7,487 bases of DNA from an uncultured Holophagales bacterium (GTDB lineage Bacteria > Acidobacteriota > Thermoanaerobaculia > UBA5066): NCBI GenBank assembly GCA_937864895.1, contig CALMDF010000481.1:1-7487 (forward strand). Reading direction: 5' to 3'. The notes below the pieces were generated by a model, which saw only the letters and a list, made by a program, of their open reading frames with translations, did no database searches and was not told where the DNA came from. Both the position numbers and the translations under genes were made by a program. This document shows, piece after piece, positions 6,531 through 7,487 of the stretch. Position 1 is the first letter of the stretch, and each line of letters begins with the position of its first letter.

Positions 6531-7435
6531 GCGGAGGTGCCGGGTGAGAGGGCGGAGAGCCCGGGCTCCGTTCCCCCCGCGAGGACCATGTACGCATCCT
6601 CCAGCGTCGGCGGTACCGGCACGAACCCATCGGGGGGAGGCCCGTCGGGGACGTGCAGGCGAACGACGTTGCGCCCCTCCTCGAGGCGCGCCTGGGTCAG
6701 TCGCGCCGCCAGCGACGGCGTGGCGAGGTCTGCCGGCTCGACGAACCCCTCGAAGATCCGGCCCGCGATCGAGGAACGCGCCTGAGCGGGCGTCGTCTCC
6801 GCCAGCACGCGGCCCTTGCGGATCACCGCGAACCGCGGGCAGAGCATGGCGACGTCCTCGACGAGGTGCGTCGAGAGGAGGACCGTCCGGTCGCGCCCCA
6901 GCTCGGAGAGGAGACGGAAGAAGCGGATCCGTTCCTCGGGGTCGAGCCCGACCGTCGGCTCGTCGACGATGACGAGGTCGGGGTCTCCGGCGATCGCCTG
7001 CGCGATGCCGAGCCGCTGCCGCATTCCTCCCGAGTAGGTACCCACCTTACGGTCCTTGTCGCGACTGAGGTTCACGCGGTCGAGGAGCGCCTCAGCGAGC
7101 GCGTGAAGACCCCCGGGAGCGTCGACGCCCTTCAGCACGAGGAGGTGGCGCAGCATCGCCAGGCCCGTCAGCTCCGGGTAGAAGCCGAAGTCCTGCGGCA
7201 GGAAGCCGAGGCGCGGCTGGACGAGGTCGGGGCGGCGCGTGACGTCGACGCCGTCCTTCGACACGGAGCCGGACGTGGGCGCGAGGAGCCCCGCCAGGAT
7301 GCGCATGAGGGTCGTCTTGCCGGAGCCGTTCGGCCCGAGGAGGCCGTACAGCCCACGCGGAATGGTCAGGCAGATGCCCGAGAGAGCCGTCACCGGGCCC
7401 GGGTAGACCTTCACGAGGTCGCGGATCTCGAGCAC
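6527..7435 (-). CDS. ABC transporter ATP-binding protein (ABC-2 type partner)
   Basis: A complete 302-residue nucleotide-binding subunit that would power the permease-peptidase encoded directly downstream. All motifs are intact: Walker A GPNGSGKT (34-41), Q-loop Q81 in FLPQDFG, signature YSGGMRQR (134-141), Walker B LVIVDEP with catalytic E159, D-loop GLDP (163-166) and switch H190 in STH. The C-terminal section (about 220-300) ends in a TLEDAYMVLAG motif typical of DrrA/CcmA-like exporters of the ABC-2 class. The start is GTG, chosen because MLEIRDLVKVYPG is the standard N-terminus; an upstream frame stops 3 bases before it. Its own ribosome binding site is weak, so translation may depend on the upstream gene. 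With two permease units in one partner chain, two ATPase copies per transporter are expected. Confidence 0.95.
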   Translation of the reverse strand: MLEIRDLVKVYPGPVTALSGICLTIPRGLYGLLGPNGSGKTTLMRILAGLLAPTSGSVSKDGVDVTRRPDLVQPRLGFLPQDFGFYPELTGLAMLRHLLVLKGVDAPGGLHALAEALLDRVNLSRDKDRKVGTYSGGMRQRLGIAQAIAGDPDLVIVDEPTVGLDPEERIRFFRLLSELGRDRTVLLSTHLVEDVAMLCPRFAVIRKGRVLAETTPAQARSSIAGRIFEGFVEPADLATPSLAARLTQARLEEGRNVVRLHVPDGPPPDGFVPVPPTLEDAYMVLAGGTEPGLSALSPGTSA

Positions 7436-7438
7436 GGC

Positions 7439-7487
7439 TCAGCCCACGACGACGTCCGCCCCCAGCACTTCGACGAGTGCGCAGCCC
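7439..7487 (-). CDS. C-terminal end of an unknown upstream gene
   Basis: On the minus strand a frame is open from the window edge to a TGA, encoding GCALVEVLGADVVVG. The stop lies 3 bases before the GTG of the ATPase gene, the spacing expected for coupled genes in one operon. The hydrophobic, valine-rich tail is coding-like but too short to assign to a family. It may be a third part of the transporter operon, such as a regulator or accessory protein. The short length means chance cannot be excluded. Confidence 0.4.
   Translation of the reverse strand, partial: GCALVEVLGADVVVG

Noticed and set aside
4699..6630. A 643-codon minus-strand frame overlapping the ATPase/permease junction
   Set aside because: It is an Arg/Pro-rich out-of-frame reading of the real genes with no recognisable motif; the overlapping frame has clear ABC-2 helices.

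Overview
This is a gene-dense, high-GC bacterial window. Every intergenic gap is under 125 bases, GTG and TTG start codons are common, and third positions are strongly G/C-rich. The gene families fit a soil or sediment lineage such as Acidobacteriota, Gemmatimonadota or Myxococcota: a TPR module of the kind attached to kinases or winged-helix regulators, and an ABC-2 permease fused to an M1 aminopeptidase. A short spacer motif resembling RAYT-associated repeats common in Acidobacteriota-like genomes points weakly the same way. No rRNA, tRNA, phage, IS or CRISPR feature is visible, so the organism assignment is tentative.

The left part (1-2827) is read on the plus strand. It holds the C-terminal part of a TPR protein that starts before the window, a class I SAM-dependent methyltransferase (TTG start, strong ribosome binding site), a small VOC-fold protein, and an atypical SDR/NmrA-like NAD(P)-binding protein (TTG start). 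The last two are 21 bases apart and may be co-transcribed. The two longer gaps each contain a weak promoter-like hexamer. These genes look like a loose set of accessory enzymes rather than one pathway.

The right part (2886-7487) is read on the minus strand and is one operon. The last 15 codons of an unknown gene are followed after 3 bases by an ABC ATPase. The ATPase overlaps by 4 bases (GTGA) a 1214-residue protein with two tandem ABC-2 type permease units, one extra membrane anchor, and a complete extracytoplasmic M1 zinc aminopeptidase with a C-terminal beta domain. Together they would form an ABC transporter with a peptidase built into its outer face. This architecture is known from genome annotation, but I know of no established substrate, and it is the most interesting thing here.

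The two blocks converge on a 58-base spacer (2828-2885) with a small hairpin and a motif resembling REP/RAYT-type repeats. No clearly new system is evident. The best leads are the transporter-peptidase fusion, its unknown upstream partner, and the repeat-like spacer.
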